Of a stretch of 64,000 nt of DNA, positions 18,033-26,284 are shown one piece after another. This DNA is from JBQCHF01 sp051954955 (GTDB lineage Bacteria; Actinomycetota; Actinomycetes; Motilibacterales; Motilibacteraceae). The stretch is taken from the NCBI GenBank assembly GCA_051954955.1, contig JBQCHF010000090.1:27607-91606 (forward strand), written 5' to 3'. Under the pieces are notes generated by a model. It did not search any database, was not told where the DNA came from, and saw only the letters and a list, made by a program, of their open reading frames with translations. Both the position numbers and the translations under genes were made by a program. The stretch's first letter is position 1. Every line of letters starts with the position of its first letter.

Positions 18033-18698
18033 GTGCTGCTGTGCGACGACCAGGAGCTGGTCCGCGCCGGCTTCCGCCTCATCCTCGGCCTCGAGGGCGA
18101 CATCGAGGTGGTCGGCGAGGCCGGCGACGGGCACGAGTGCCTGCGCCTCACCGCCGAGCATCGACCCGACGTCGTCCTGATGGACGTGCGCATGCCGCGG
18201 ATGGACGGCATCGAGGCGACCCGCCGCCTGGTGGCCGCCGGCTCGCCGAGCCGGGTGCTGATGCTGACCACGTTCGACCTGGACGAGCTGGTCTACGCCG
18301 CGATGGCGGCCGGGGCGAGCGGCTTCCTGCTCAAGGACGTGCCGCGGGAGCAGCTGGTGGCCGCCGTCCGGATGGTGGCGCGCGGCGACGCGGTGCTCGC
18401 CCCGGCGCTGACCCGGCGGCTGGTGGAGCGGTTCGTGGCCGCACCTCCCCCCGGCAGCGGGCGGCCGGCCGCGCTCGCCCCGCTGAGCGAGCGCGAGCTC
18501 GACGTCTTCGCGCTGCTGGCCCGGGGTCGGTCCAACGCGCAGATCGCCGCCGAGCTCTTCCTCGGCGAGGCAACCGTGAAGACGCACGTGGCCCGGATCC
18601 TCACCAAGCTGGACCTGCGCGACCGCGTGCATGCCGTGGTGCTGGCCTACGAGACCGGCTACCTGCGCCCCGGGCAGCAGGACGGGCGGACGGCGTGA
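18033..18698 (+). CDS. NarL/LuxR-family response regulator
   Basis: From GTG 18033 the product has 221 residues. The receiver domain shows LLCDDQELV, the phosphoacceptor in VVLMDVRMPRMDG (Asp51) and the conserved Lys in GFLLKDVPREQL. A GerE/LuxR-type helix-turn-helix ends the protein: LSERELDVFALLARGRSNAQIAAELFLGEATVKTHVARILTKLDLRDR. No good ATG exists. A CTG at 18012 overlapping the kinase stop is the alternative start and would add LSTPPLT. Its targets are unknown. Confidence 0.9.
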   Translation: MLLCDDQELVRAGFRLILGLEGDIEVVGEAGDGHECLRLTAEHRPDVVLMDVRMPRMDGIEATRRLVAAGSPSRVLMLTTFDLDELVYAAMAAGASGFLLKDVPREQLVAAVRMVARGDAVLAPALTRRLVERFVAAPPPGSGRPAALAPLSERELDVFALLARGRSNAQIAAELFLGEATVKTHVARILTKLDLRDRVHAVVLAYETGYLRPGQQDGRTA

Positions 18699-18702
18699 GC
18701 GC

Positions 18703-19071
18703 TCAGAGCACCGCCAGCCCGAAACCGGCGCCGGCGGCGAGGAGGCCGGCCGCGAGGCTGCCCAGCACGTTGGTGGCCGCGAGCCGGACCGACCCGGACT
18801 CGGCCAGGGCGAGCGACTCCCAGACGTAGGTGGACCAGGTCGTGTAGCCGCCGGCGAAGCCGACGCCGATCACCGTGGTGGGGGCGGCCGGGAACCCGTG
18901 GTGCAGCGCGAGCCCGGTGAGCAGGCCCAGCAGCAGCGAGCCGGTCACGTTGATGACGAAGGTGCCCCAGGGGAACTCCTGGTCGTGCTGGTGCTGCACC
19001 ACCTGGTCGAGGACGTAGCGGCAGACCGCACCCAGCGCCGCGGCCAGCCCCACTCCGACCGCGAGGATCAC
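18703..19071 (-). CDS. crcB: Fluoride channel CrcB/Fluc (second subunit)
   Basis: The product has 122 residues with four membrane helices. Family motifs are AVGVGLAAALGAVCRYVLD, FPWGTFVINVTGSLLLGLL (the Asn lining the fluoride pore) and GFAGGYTTWSTYVWE. Fluc proteins are small dual-topology dimers that expel fluoride passively. The GTG start overlaps the stop of the DUF190 gene by 4 bp. It pairs with the second crcB gene of the operon and may form a heterodimer with it. Confidence 0.93.
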   Translation of the reverse strand: MILAVGVGLAAALGAVCRYVLDQVVQHQHDQEFPWGTFVINVTGSLLLGLLTGLALHHGFPAAPTTVIGVGFAGGYTTWSTYVWESLALAESGSVRLAATNVLGSLAAGLLAAGAGFGLAVL

Positions 19072-19430
19072 GAGGCGCCTCCGGTCTTCCCGTCGCCCCC
19101 GCGGCCGACGTAGCGGACCACCTCGACGTCGTCGACGACCACCAGGCCCTCGGTCACCAGCTCGTCCAGCTCCAGCAGGAAACGCTCGATTCGCTCGGCC
19201 TCGTCCACGATGACGACCACCACCGGCAGGTCCTCGGACAGCGACAGCAGCCGGGCGGTGTGCACCTGCTGGGAAGCCCCGAAGCCCTCGATGCCGCGCA
19301 GCACGGTGGCGCCGGCCAGGCCGGCGGCCCGGGCCCGGTGGACGATCTCGGCGTAGAGCGGGTGGTGGTGGTGCTGGTCGGACTCCCCGACGAACACGCT
19401 GAGCCGCTTGACTGGTCCCTGCTGGCGCAC
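19068..19430 (-). CDS. DUF190 family protein
   Basis: The product has 120 residues from GTG 19430 and reads RQQGPVKRLSVFVGESDQ, HHHHPLYAEIVHRARAAGLA, GATVLRGIEGFGASQQVHTA and LLSLSEDLPVVVVIVDEAER. The GIEGFGAS signature, the H-x4-Y-x-E-I-V start and the PII-like alternation of strands and helices identify DUF190. The start is set by the family's usual RxxGPxxRL beginning. It sits between two crcB genes, 3 bp after one and overlapping the next, so it probably serves fluoride export. Its PII-like fold hints at a ligand-sensing or regulatory part, but no role has been seen here. Confidence 0.88.
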   Translation of the reverse strand: MRQQGPVKRLSVFVGESDQHHHHPLYAEIVHRARAAGLAGATVLRGIEGFGASQQVHTARLLSLSEDLPVVVVIVDEAERIERFLLELDELVTEGLVVVDDVEVVRYVGRGGDGKTGGAS

Positions 19431-19432
19431 CC

Positions 19433-19963
19433 CTACCGCCTCCTCGCCCGGGCCAGCCCCCGTCCCAGCCCGAGCCCGAGCAGGCCCGCGGCCAGCCCGG
19501 CGGCCAGGCTGGCCACCACGTAGGTCACCGCGACCGCGGCGTGGCCGTGGGCCACCAGCTGGTCGACGCCGGTGGCCACCGAGCTGAACGTGGTGAGCGC
19601 GCCGCAGAACCCCGTGCCGACCAGGGCCCGGACGTAGCGGGTGGGTGGGAGCACCTCGAGCACCAGCACCACCAGCAGCGCGAGCACGAACGCGCCGACG
19701 GTGTTGACCGTGAAGGTGGCCCAGGGGAACGTGCCGCTCGGGGCCGGCCACGCCTCGCCGACGGCGTAGCGGACCAGGCCGCCGACGAACCCGCCGACGG
19801 CCACGGCTGCCACCAGCCGGAGGTCGATGCGCGGCCAGCGCGAGCGCGCTGCGGTGCCGAACGTGCTCGCCGCGCGCTCGACGTCGGGGTCCAGCGGGAG
19901 GTCCTCGGGCCCGGGCGCCGAGCCTTGCGTCCCCTGCGGGGGGTGGGCTCCTGGCTGCGGCAC
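19433..19963 (-). CDS. crcB: Fluoride channel CrcB/Fluc with extended N-terminus
   Basis: The product has 176 residues. The first 45 or so are polar and Pro-rich (PGAHPPQGTQGSAPGPEDLPLDPDVERAA), unusual for the family, which is normally about 120-130 residues. Four helices follow with GGFVGGLVRYAVG, FPWATFTVNTVGAFVLALLV and GTGFCGALTTFSSVATG, the pore Asn and TTFS motifs of Fluc. It heads crcB-DUF190-crcB. A start further inside is possible but the first ATG has good coding character. No fluoride riboswitch was found in the 43 bp upstream. Confidence 0.9.
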   Translation of the reverse strand: MPQPGAHPPQGTQGSAPGPEDLPLDPDVERAASTFGTAARSRWPRIDLRLVAAVAVGGFVGGLVRYAVGEAWPAPSGTFPWATFTVNTVGAFVLALLVVLVLEVLPPTRYVRALVGTGFCGALTTFSSVATGVDQLVAHGHAAVAVTYVVASLAAGLAAGLLGLGLGRGLARARRR

Positions 19964-20006
19964 TCTCCCAGGCTAGCCAGCGACCGGCGGCTCGCCGCAA
20001 GAGTGC

Positions 20007-20468
20007 TCAGCGGGCGGACTGCGGGTCCACCGCGGCCGAGAGTGCTGTGGCGAACAGGCTCCAGCCCAGATAGGGCGCGAGCAGCGCGGCGCTGGTGCGG
20101 TCCTGCTTGGCGACGGCGGCGATCTCGGCCGCGATGGCGACGTCGAGAGCGGCGTTGACGGTCACCGCCAGGGGCCGGTTGCGGGCGCCGAAGAAGGTGG
20201 CCGGCCAGGCCATGTTGAGCGCGAGCTGGGTGGCGTGCAGGCCGAGCACCCGCCGCCCCGCCCGGCGGCGCCACAGCCGCCAGCCGGCCACCCCGATCCC
20301 GGTGTACAGCGCGGTCCAGACCGGCCCGAAGACCCCGGCCGGCGGTGCCCAGGACGGCTTGTCCAGCCGCGGGTACCGCTCGGCGGCGTCGCGCGAGGCG
20401 AGCCCTCCCACCAGCGCCGCGGCGGCCGGCAGGCCTGCCGCGAACGCGACCCCCTGTGCTGTCCCCAT
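20007..20468 (-). CDS. tspO: TspO/MBR family protein
   Basis: The product has 153 residues with five predicted membrane helices. The family signatures are YPRLDKPSWAPPAGVFGPVWTALYTGIGVAGWRLW and, later, LHATQLALNMAWPATFFGARNRPLA and LAPYLGWSLFATALSA. The KPxWxPPxxxFxPVW core and the W/N-W pattern are diagnostic of TspO, an outer- or plasma-membrane protein that binds porphyrins and is tied to oxidative and light stress in bacteria. The start ATG 20468 follows a GGGTTCGGGC stretch. It stands between the fluoride operon and a divergent VOC gene. Confidence 0.92.
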   Translation of the reverse strand: MGTAQGVAFAAGLPAAAALVGGLASRDAAERYPRLDKPSWAPPAGVFGPVWTALYTGIGVAGWRLWRRRAGRRVLGLHATQLALNMAWPATFFGARNRPLAVTVNAALDVAIAAEIAAVAKQDRTSAALLAPYLGWSLFATALSAAVDPQSAR

Positions 20469-20542
20469 GCCCGAACCCTGCCCTGACCCGGCGCGAGGCG
20501 AAACCCGTTGTCGAGTGTCGCGCTCGGACCTACGGTGCCTCG

Positions 20543-21256
20543 ATGTCCTCGCCATCGCGCACGACGCCGCTGACCGTGGCCTACGACGCGCACGATCCGG
20601 CCCGGCTGGCCGCCTTCTGGGCCGCGCTGCTCGACCTCGAGGTCGCCGACGGATCGCTCGTCCCCGGCAGCCCGACGCGGCCCGCTCTGCGGTTCGTCCC
20701 GAGCCGGTCGGTGCGCACCGGGCTCAACCGCCTGCACCTGCACGTGACCAGCGACGACCTGGCCGACCAGGAACGGACGGTGGAACGCGCGCTGGCGCTC
20801 GGCGGAGCCCACCTCGACGTCGGGCAGCGGCCGGAGGAGGGGCACGTCGTGCTCGCCGACCCCGAGGGCAACGAGTTCTGCGTCATCGAGCCGCACAACA
20901 GCTACCTCGCCGGGTGCGGCCGCCTGGGCGAGGTCGCCTGTGACGGGACGCGCGAGGTCGGGCTGTTCTGGAGCGCCGCGCTGGGCTGGCCGCTGGTGTG
21001 GGACCAGGACGAGGAGACCGCGGTCCAGTCCCCGCTCGGCGGCACCAAGGTCGCGTGGGGCGGTCCGCCGCTGGCCCCGCGGCGAGGGCCGGACCGACAG
21101 CGGTTCGAGGTCACCTGCTCCGGTTCCGACACGGCGTCGGAGGTCGAACGGCTGGTGACCCTCGGGGCTGTCCGGCTGGACGTGGTCGGCGAGGAGGGGG
21201 CTGTGCTGCTGGCCGACCCCGACGGGAACGAGTTCTCGGTCCGCGCTCTGCCGTGA
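20543..21256 (+). CDS. Two-domain VOC (glyoxalase-like) protein
   Basis: The product has 237 residues made of two VOC units. The first has VAYDAHDPARLAAFWAALLDLEV and ends VVLADPEGNEFCVIEPH. The second has VGLFWSAALGWPLVWDQDEE and ends AVLLADPDGNEFSVRALP. These D-P-x-G-N-E-F closings are typical of Glyoxalase_6/bleomycin-resistance-like domains. The first-domain metal positions are not all conserved, so catalysis is uncertain and ligand binding is equally possible. TACGGT lies 6 nt before ATG 20543, which suggests a leaderless mRNA. Confidence 0.85.
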   Translation: MSSPSRTTPLTVAYDAHDPARLAAFWAALLDLEVADGSLVPGSPTRPALRFVPSRSVRTGLNRLHLHVTSDDLADQERTVERALALGGAHLDVGQRPEEGHVVLADPEGNEFCVIEPHNSYLAGCGRLGEVACDGTREVGLFWSAALGWPLVWDQDEETAVQSPLGGTKVAWGGPPLAPRRGPDRQRFEVTCSGSDTASEVERLVTLGAVRLDVVGEEGAVLLADPDGNEFSVRALP

Positions 21257-21272
21257 GCTGAGCGGACGGGGT

Positions 21273-21506
21273 TCAGCGGACGGTCCGCACCGCCGTGCCG
21301 GTCATCACGCAGTGGCCGCTGGTGGCGGCGAGCGTGGTCCGCACGTCGACGACCGCGTCGGCGCCGAGCTGCTCGGCCTGCTCGGCCAGCGAGTCCATCA
21401 TGGCCGCGACCTTGGCGCCGCCGACCGCGAGCACCCCCTGCGCGGCCACCATCCCCTTGACCTCGAACGCGAGCCCCGGGGGCTGCGGGAGCGTGCAGAG
21501 AAGCAT
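21273..21506 (-). CDS. YbjQ-like heavy-metal-binding domain protein, short
   Basis: The product has 77 residues: a start LLCTLPQPPGLAFEVKGMVAAQGVL and the typical second half LAEQAEQLGADAVVDVRTTLAATSGHCVMTGTAVR. The LGADAVVDVR helix-strand and the closing GTAV strand match the YbjQ/DUF74 fold, which forms pentamers. It is shorter than the usual 100 or so residues because the middle arm is missing. Cys and His in SGHCVMTG might bind metal. Its role is unknown; it converges with the VOC gene, 16 bp apart. Confidence 0.7.
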   Translation of the reverse strand: MLLCTLPQPPGLAFEVKGMVAAQGVLAVGGAKVAAMMDSLAEQAEQLGADAVVDVRTTLAATSGHCVMTGTAVRTVR

Positions 21507-21668
21507 GGGACCTCCGAGCAGGCGGGCCGCGCCCCCCGTAGAGCGTCATGTCCGTGACCCGATGGATCGGGACCTTATGCGTCGCTATCGGGCCGGTCAA
21601 CGAACGGCGAGGGCCTCACCCCGAGCGGATGATGCCCGGCGCGCCGCGCCGGGGGGACGGTCGTCGGC

Positions 21669-22148
21669 ATGACGGCGAGCGACGTGCGGCAGGGGCGAGA
21701 GATCGATGAGCTCGGCCCGATCGACTACCTGGTGCTCGAGTTCCCGGAGGGGCAGTACCGGGGCGAGGCGTTCGGGCACCTGCTCGACCTGGTCGACCGC
21801 CGGCTGATCCGGGTGCTCGACCTGGTCTTCCTGCACCGGACCGATGAGGGGCAGGTGCGGGTGGTCGCGCCGTCCGAGCTGCCGGTCACCGGGTTCGACG
21901 CCTCGGTCTTCGACGGCGCCGCGTCCGGCCTGCTCGGGGCGGACGACGTCGCGGCCGTCGGGGAGGTGGTCGAGCCGGGCCACTACGCGGGGCTGCTGGT
22001 CTTCGAGAACTCGTGGGCGGCCCCGTTCGCCACCGCCGCACGCCGCGGGGGCGCCGCGCTGGTCGCGACCGGGCGGATCCCGACCCAGGCCGTCCTCGCC
22101 GCCCTCGACGAGCTCGACGCGGCCACGTCGGCGCCTTCGCAGGCCTGA
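21669..22148 (+). CDS. DUF6325/DUF1269-like protein
   Basis: The product has 159 residues. It starts ELGPIDYLVLEFPEGQYRGEAFGHLLDLVDRRLIRVLDLVFLHRTDEGQVRVV and ends with a region containing GHYAGLLVFENSWAAPFATAARRGGAALVATGRIP. The opening GPIDYLVVEFP..., the RVLDLVFL strand and the late ENxWA segment are characteristic of DUF6325 actinobacterial proteins, thought to be membrane-stress related. The SHOCT gene follows 17 bp later and the two form a common pair. No enzyme motif is seen. Confidence 0.8.
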   Translation: MTASDVRQGREIDELGPIDYLVLEFPEGQYRGEAFGHLLDLVDRRLIRVLDLVFLHRTDEGQVRVVAPSELPVTGFDASVFDGAASGLLGADDVAAVGEVVEPGHYAGLLVFENSWAAPFATAARRGGAALVATGRIPTQAVLAALDELDAATSAPSQA

Positions 22149-22165
22149 GCCAGAGGAGGGGAACC

Positions 22166-22450
22166 GTGCCAGGACTCGTCCGCGGCGTCGCCCGCACCGC
22201 CGTCGTCGCCGGCACCGCCACCGCCGTGTCCAACCGGGTGTCGCGCCGCCAGGCCAACCGGTGGGCCGGCCAGCAGCAAGAGCAGGAACCCCAGCAGCAG
22301 CCGCAGTACGCGCCCGCGCCGGTCCCGGCCCAGGCGCCGTCGACGGACGACGTCCTCGACCAGCTGGCCAAGCTCGGACAGCTGCGGGACCAGGGGATCC
22401 TCACCGAGTCGGAGTTCCAAGCGCAGAAGGCGAAGCTGCTGGGGCCCTGA
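22166..22450 (+). CDS. SHOCT domain protein
   Basis: The product has 94 residues from GTG 22166, preceded by GAGGAGGGG. An N-terminal stretch (GLVRGVARTAVVAGTATAVSNRVSRRQANRW) is followed by a Gln/Pro linker (QQQEQEPQQQPQYAPAPVPAQAP). A C-terminal SHOCT motif reads DVLDQLAKLGQLRDQGILTESEFQAQKAKLL. SHOCT is a short helical hairpin found at protein ends, used in oligomerisation. It forms a pair with the DUF6325 gene just upstream. Confidence 0.88.
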   Translation: MPGLVRGVARTAVVAGTATAVSNRVSRRQANRWAGQQQEQEPQQQPQYAPAPVPAQAPSTDDVLDQLAKLGQLRDQGILTESEFQAQKAKLLGP

Positions 22451-22483
22451 CCCCGCTCGGGGTCCGAGATCTGGGCCGGTCGC

Positions 22484-22936
22484 CTACGACGGGGGCGGCA
22501 CGAGCAGCTGCCAGCCGGACGCCGTCGCCGTCACGCGCGCGACGTCCGGGCCGTCGATCCGGGGACGGTCGTTCGCGCCGTCCACGACGATCAGCCGCAG
22601 GACCGCGTCGCCGGGACGGTCGACGACAAGCTGCAGCGGGACGCGCTCGGTCTCGCGGTCCACCCGGGCCGGGTCGGGGAGGACGTGCACCCGCGCGGTC
22701 CCGGTGACCGCCAGCCGCACCCGGTCGTGCGGGCCGACGTGGACGCACGCGTAGACCGGAGCCGGCGCCCCGAGCGGGTGCCCGCCCGGCTGCCAGCCCA
22801 GCCCGGCCAGGACGCCGCCGTCGGAGCTGCCCATGACGTGGCCGCAGGTGTCCGCCGGTGGGGTCGACCCCGACGCGCAGGCCGCGAGCACGAGGGACGC
22901 GAGGACGGCGAGCACCCCTCGCCGCTGCCTTGGCAC
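22484..22936 (-). CDS. Predicted lipoprotein of unknown function
   Basis: The product has 150 residues from GTG 22936, chosen because GAGGGAGGCG lies just upstream and the signal peptide then starts with PRQRRG. The lipobox LVLAACASG places the lipidated Cys near residue 19. The mature part is beta-rich, with DTCGHVMG and YACVHVGPHDRVRLAVTGTARVHVL, and two further Cys that could form a disulfide. It is probably anchored outside the membrane. No family was recognised. Confidence 0.7.
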   Translation of the reverse strand: MPRQRRGVLAVLASLVLAACASGSTPPADTCGHVMGSSDGGVLAGLGWQPGGHPLGAPAPVYACVHVGPHDRVRLAVTGTARVHVLPDPARVDRETERVPLQLVVDRPGDAVLRLIVVDGANDRPRIDGPDVARVTATASGWQLLVPPPS

Positions 22937-23021
22937 CTGCGCCTCCCTCGATCGGGCGGCCAGCATGCCAGGTGGCGGACGCCGGAGGGCAGCGGCGGGC
23001 GACACTCACCTCAGGAAGTTC

Positions 23022-23079
23022 ATGCTCACCACGGCCGATCTGGTGTGGTGAGCATGCAGGGATCACGGGACCGTGATCA
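23022..23079 (-). terminator. Double hairpin downstream of tRNA-Thr
   Basis: A 12-bp perfect stem (CATGCTCACCAC at 23022-23033 with GTGGTGAGCATG at 23046-23057) is followed by an 8-bp stem (GATCACGG/CCGTGATC, 23062-23079). Both lie beyond the 3' end of the tRNA on its strand and probably end its transcript. Confidence 0.5.
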
Positions 23080-23126
23080 TTCCGGGCCGGGCCCGGTGGA
23101 TGGGAACCGCGGTGGCGCTGGGGTGG

Positions 23127-23200
23127 AGCCGCCTGTGGGAATCGAACCCACGACCTACGCATTACGAGTGCGTCGCTCTGGCCGACTGAGCTAAGGCGGC
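23127..23200 (-). tRNA. tRNA-Thr (CGT)
   Basis: A full cloverleaf is seen on the minus strand: acceptor GCCGCCT pairing with AGGCGGC, D-arm TAGCTCAG...GAGC, anticodon CGT at 23164-23166 in the loop ACTCGTAA, and T-arm GTGGGTTCGATTCCCAC. The discriminator is U and a CCA is encoded next to it (23124-23126). Confidence 0.96.
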
Positions 23201-23287
23201 GTGCCCCGCCACTGGCGGAGCGCGCAGGAGTCTACCGGGTGCCGGGACGTGCCAGCGTCGCCCGCCCGCCCCCTGCCGAATCCGCCG

Positions 23288-23337
23288 TGATCGTGAAGGG
23301 CTGCTGGCGCCGATCCGCCATCAGCCCTTCATGATCA
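23288..23337 (-). terminator. Strong hairpin after the S33 peptidase gene
   Basis: A 16-bp stem with one G-T pair (TGATCGTGAAGGGCTG with CAGCCCTTCATGATCA) and an 18-nt loop begins 10 bp past the peptidase stop. The TGATC arm ends resemble the palindrome at 34079-34164. Confidence 0.65.
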
Positions 23338-23346
23338 TGGACGGGG

Positions 23347-24906
23347 TCAGCGGCAGGTCGTGCCGGCCGGCGGCACCGTGCCGTGCAGGTAGTAGGCGTC
23401 GACGGCGGCGTCGATGCAGGACGAGCCGCGGCGGTAGGCGGTGTGCCCGTCGCCGTCCCAGGTGAGCAGGTGGCCGTTGGCGAGCTCGCCGGCGAGGTTC
23501 TTGGCCCACACGTAGGGCGTGGCGGGGTCGCGCAGGGTGCCGACCACCACGATCGGCCCGGAGCCCGCCGCCCGGATCGGGTGCGGGGTGTCGGTCGGCG
23601 GGGCCGGCCAGTACGCGCACGGCAGGCTGCTCCAGGCCAGGTAGGCCCCGAAGCGCGGGGCGACCTTGGTGAACGACGCGGCGTCGGCGCGCAGGGTGGG
23701 CAGGTCGCCGGTGGCCTTCTTGTCCAGGCAGCTCACGGCGTAGATGACGTCGTTGGAGTTGGAGGCGTAGGTGCCGTCCTCGTTGCGGTCGCTGTAGAAG
23801 TCGGCCAGCAGCAGCAGGGTGGTGCCCACTCCGGTCTTGGCCTCGCTCAGCCCCTGGCGCAGCAGCGGCCAGCCGTTGGACTGGTCGTAGAGCGAGGCGA
23901 CGACGCCGAGCACGGCGAGGGCCTGGGTGACCGGGCGACCGGTGTCCGAGGACAGCGGCTTGGCGTCGGCGCGGTCCAGGATCCGCCCGACCTCGGCCAG
24001 CGCGGCCTGCCGGGGCCCGGGCAGCGGGCAGTCCGGGCGGCGCAGGCAGTCGTCGACGAACGAGGTGAGCGCGGTCTCGAAGCCGAGGGCCTGCTCGCGG
24101 TTGACCTCCTCGGTGCTGGAGGTCGGGTCGAGGGCGCCGTCGAGCACGAACCGGCCGACCCGCGTGGGGAACTCCTCGGCGTAGGTGGCGCCGAGGAAGG
24201 TGCCGTAGCTCTTGCCGAGGTAGTTCAGCTTCGGGTCGCCCAGCACCGCGCGCAGCACGTCCATGTCGCGGGCGGCGTCCACCGTGCCCAGGTGCGGCAG
24301 CAGCTTGGGGGCGGCCTTCTCGCACTGCTGGCCGAGCAGCTCGGACTCGCTCACCAGCTGCTGCTCCTCCGCGCGGGTGTCCGGGGAGCCGTCGGTGGCG
24401 AGGAACACATCGGTCTGCTTGTCGGTGAGGCAGCGCACCGGGGTGCTCTTGCCGACCCCGCGCGGGTCGAAGCCGACGACGTCGTAGCGCGCGCGCACCG
24501 CCGGCGAGACGACGGGGCGGGCGGCCGGGGCTTCGCCCAGCCGGGAGCCGCCGGGGCCGCCGGGGTTGACCACCAGCGAGCCGAGCCGCCGGCCGCGCTC
24601 GGCCGCGGGGAGCCGGTTGACGGCGAGGGAGATGGAGCCGTCGGCCGGGTGGGCGTAGTCGATCGGCACCTGGATGGTCGTGCACTGGAAGCCGTCGCCG
24701 CAGCCGGCCCAACGCGGCTGCTGGTCGTAGAAGCGAGCCAGGGCCGGGTCGGTCGACGCGCTCGGGCTGGGCGCGGCCGTGCTCGCGGAGGCGGTCGACG
24801 AGGCCGACGTCGCGCCACCGGACGGGGTGGGCGAGGGCTGCGCGCCCTTGCTGGCCGAGCAGCCGGTGAGGGCGAGCGCCGCGGCGGCGAGGACAGCCGG
24901 CACCAC
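23347..24906 (-). CDS. Secreted S33-family peptidase (tripeptidyl aminopeptidase-like), lipoprotein
   Basis: The coding sequence shows a lipobox AALALTGCSASKG, a Ser/Thr/Ala-rich linker, and then an alpha/beta hydrolase fold: IQVPIDYAHPADGSISLAVNR, VVNPGGPGGS (oxyanion loop), YDVVGFDPRGVGKS and the nucleophile elbow YLGKSYGTFLGATYAEEFP. The C-terminal TAP-like part has GSGPIVVVGTLRDPATPYVWA (acid) and LLTWDGDGHTAYR (His). Actinobacterial members release N-terminal tripeptides outside the cell. The start is unclear: GTG codons at 24906/24903 are the only in-frame options near the signal peptide and give a short n-region without basic residues, although RQASSRLAR is encoded just upstream. Confidence 0.85.
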   Translation of the reverse strand: MVPAVLAAAALALTGCSASKGAQPSPTPSGGATSASSTASASTAAPSPSASTDPALARFYDQQPRWAGCGDGFQCTTIQVPIDYAHPADGSISLAVNRLPAAERGRRLGSLVVNPGGPGGSRLGEAPAARPVVSPAVRARYDVVGFDPRGVGKSTPVRCLTDKQTDVFLATDGSPDTRAEEQQLVSESELLGQQCEKAAPKLLPHLGTVDAARDMDVLRAVLGDPKLNYLGKSYGTFLGATYAEEFPTRVGRFVLDGALDPTSSTEEVNREQALGFETALTSFVDDCLRRPDCPLPGPRQAALAEVGRILDRADAKPLSSDTGRPVTQALAVLGVVASLYDQSNGWPLLRQGLSEAKTGVGTTLLLLADFYSDRNEDGTYASNSNDVIYAVSCLDKKATGDLPTLRADAASFTKVAPRFGAYLAWSSLPCAYWPAPPTDTPHPIRAAGSGPIVVVGTLRDPATPYVWAKNLAGELANGHLLTWDGDGHTAYRRGSSCIDAAVDAYYLHGTVPPAGTTCR

Positions 24907-25078
24907 CCGGGCGAGCCGGGAGGAGGCCTGCCGCGGGCGGGCGGGAGCGGTCTCGAGAGCTGCTTCCTGAACGAGGAGGACGACGCCGAAGGGGAGGCGA
25001 CGGTCCGGGCGACGCTGCCCGCACGTGCAGAAGAGCGCAACGCCCGACCCCCGCCGCCCGGTTCCGGACCGGCGGCCC

Positions 25079-26284
25079 TCACCGCAGCGCCACGGTGAGC
25101 GCCTCGACGGCCAGCAGCGGCGCGCTGTTGGCCTCGATCCGCTCCCGGCACTCGAGCACCGCCTCGATCCGGCGCAGCGTCTGCTCCGGGGCGGTGGCGG
25201 AGGCGATCTTGACCACGGCCGGGCGCAGCTCGTCGTTGACCAGCTCCACGCCGGCCCCGACCTGCACCGCCAGCACGTCGCGGTAGAACGAGGCGAGGTC
25301 GACCAGCGCGCGGTCCAGCGCGTCGCGCTTGAGCCGGGTGGCGCGCAGCTTCTGCTGCTTCTCCAGGTCCTTGAGCTGCCCGGCCGCGCCGGTGGCCATG
25401 CCCCGCCCGGTGGTGCCCGCCCCGAGCGCCCGGGCCAGCGCGGCGCTCTCCTTCTCGTCCAGCTCGGCGGTGGCCGCGGCGGCCTCCTCGTCGGCGCCGG
25501 CCACCAGCTCCGCGGCCGCGGCGAGGCACTCGGCCAGCGTGCCGAGCCGGGTGGGCAGGGCGAGCGCGGCGTGCCGGCGGTTGCGGGCCTGCTCGTCCAG
25601 CGCCAGCCGGCGGGCGCGGCCGATGTGGCCCTGGCTGGCGCGGGCGGCGAAGTGGGCCATCGCGCTGTCGATGCCGTCGCGCCGCTCGAGCACCGCCGCC
25701 ACCGCGGCCGGCGACGGCGTGCGCAGCAGCACGTGCCGGCAGCGCGAGCGGATGGTGGGGATGACGTCCTCCAGCGCCGGCGCGCACAGCAGCCACACCG
25801 TGCGCGCGCCCGGCTCCTCCACCGCCTTGAGCAGGGCGTTGGCGGCCTGCTCGGTGAGCCGGTCGGCGTCCTCCATGAGCACGACCTGCCAGCGCCCCTG
25901 AGACGGGGTGCGGGCGGCGTCGGCGACCAGCGCGCGGACGTCGTCGACGCGGATGGAGAGCTGCTCGGTGCGCACCAGGCGGACGTCGGCATGGGTGCCG
26001 GCCAGCGTGGTGCGGCACGCCGTGCAGCTGCCGCAGCCGCCCTCGGGGCACTGCAGCGCCGCAGCGAAGGCGCGCGCGGCCACCGACCGGCCCGAGCCCG
26101 GCGGCCCGGTGAACAGCCACGCGTGGGTCATCGCCTGCTGCCCGGCCCGCTGTCCGGCCCGCTGTCCGGCCGCGGACCCCTCCCCGCCGCGGGCGACCGC
26201 CAGCACCTGCTGGCTCGCCTCCACGGCCCGCAGCAGGCCGGCCACCACCGGCTCCTGGCCGACGACGTCGTCCCAGACGGTCAC
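25079..26284 (-). CDS. holB: DNA polymerase III delta' subunit
   Basis: The product has 401 residues. Clamp-loader AAA+ features appear in order: VWDDVVGQEPVV, Walker A-type FTGPPGSGRS, the Cys cluster CPEGGCGSCTAC, VVLMEDADRLTEQAANALLKAVEEP and the SRC motif TIRSRCRHVLLRTPS. The degenerate Walker A and the ALLKxxEEP segment fit delta', the loader's wedge, rather than the tau/gamma ATPase. A small tandem insertion AGQRAGQRAGQQA (three 12-bp units near 26140-26175) sits before Walker A. Its ATG overlaps the stop of the MFS-Tmk gene by ATGA-type coupling. Confidence 0.92.
   Translation of the reverse strand: MTVWDDVVGQEPVVAGLLRAVEASQQVLAVARGGEGSAAGQRAGQRAGQQAMTHAWLFTGPPGSGRSVAARAFAAALQCPEGGCGSCTACRTTLAGTHADVRLVRTEQLSIRVDDVRALVADAARTPSQGRWQVVLMEDADRLTEQAANALLKAVEEPGARTVWLLCAPALEDVIPTIRSRCRHVLLRTPSPAAVAAVLERRDGIDSAMAHFAARASQGHIGRARRLALDEQARNRRHAALALPTRLGTLAECLAAAAELVAGADEEAAAATAELDEKESAALARALGAGTTGRGMATGAAGQLKDLEKQQKLRATRLKRDALDRALVDLASFYRDVLAVQVGAGVELVNDELRPAVVKIASATAPEQTLRRIEAVLECRERIEANSAPLLAVEALTVALR

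Noticed and set aside
19964..20006. Fluoride riboswitch before the crcB operon
   Set aside because: The 43-bp gap is too short and lacks the conserved GGNGAUG...CUGAUGA pattern.
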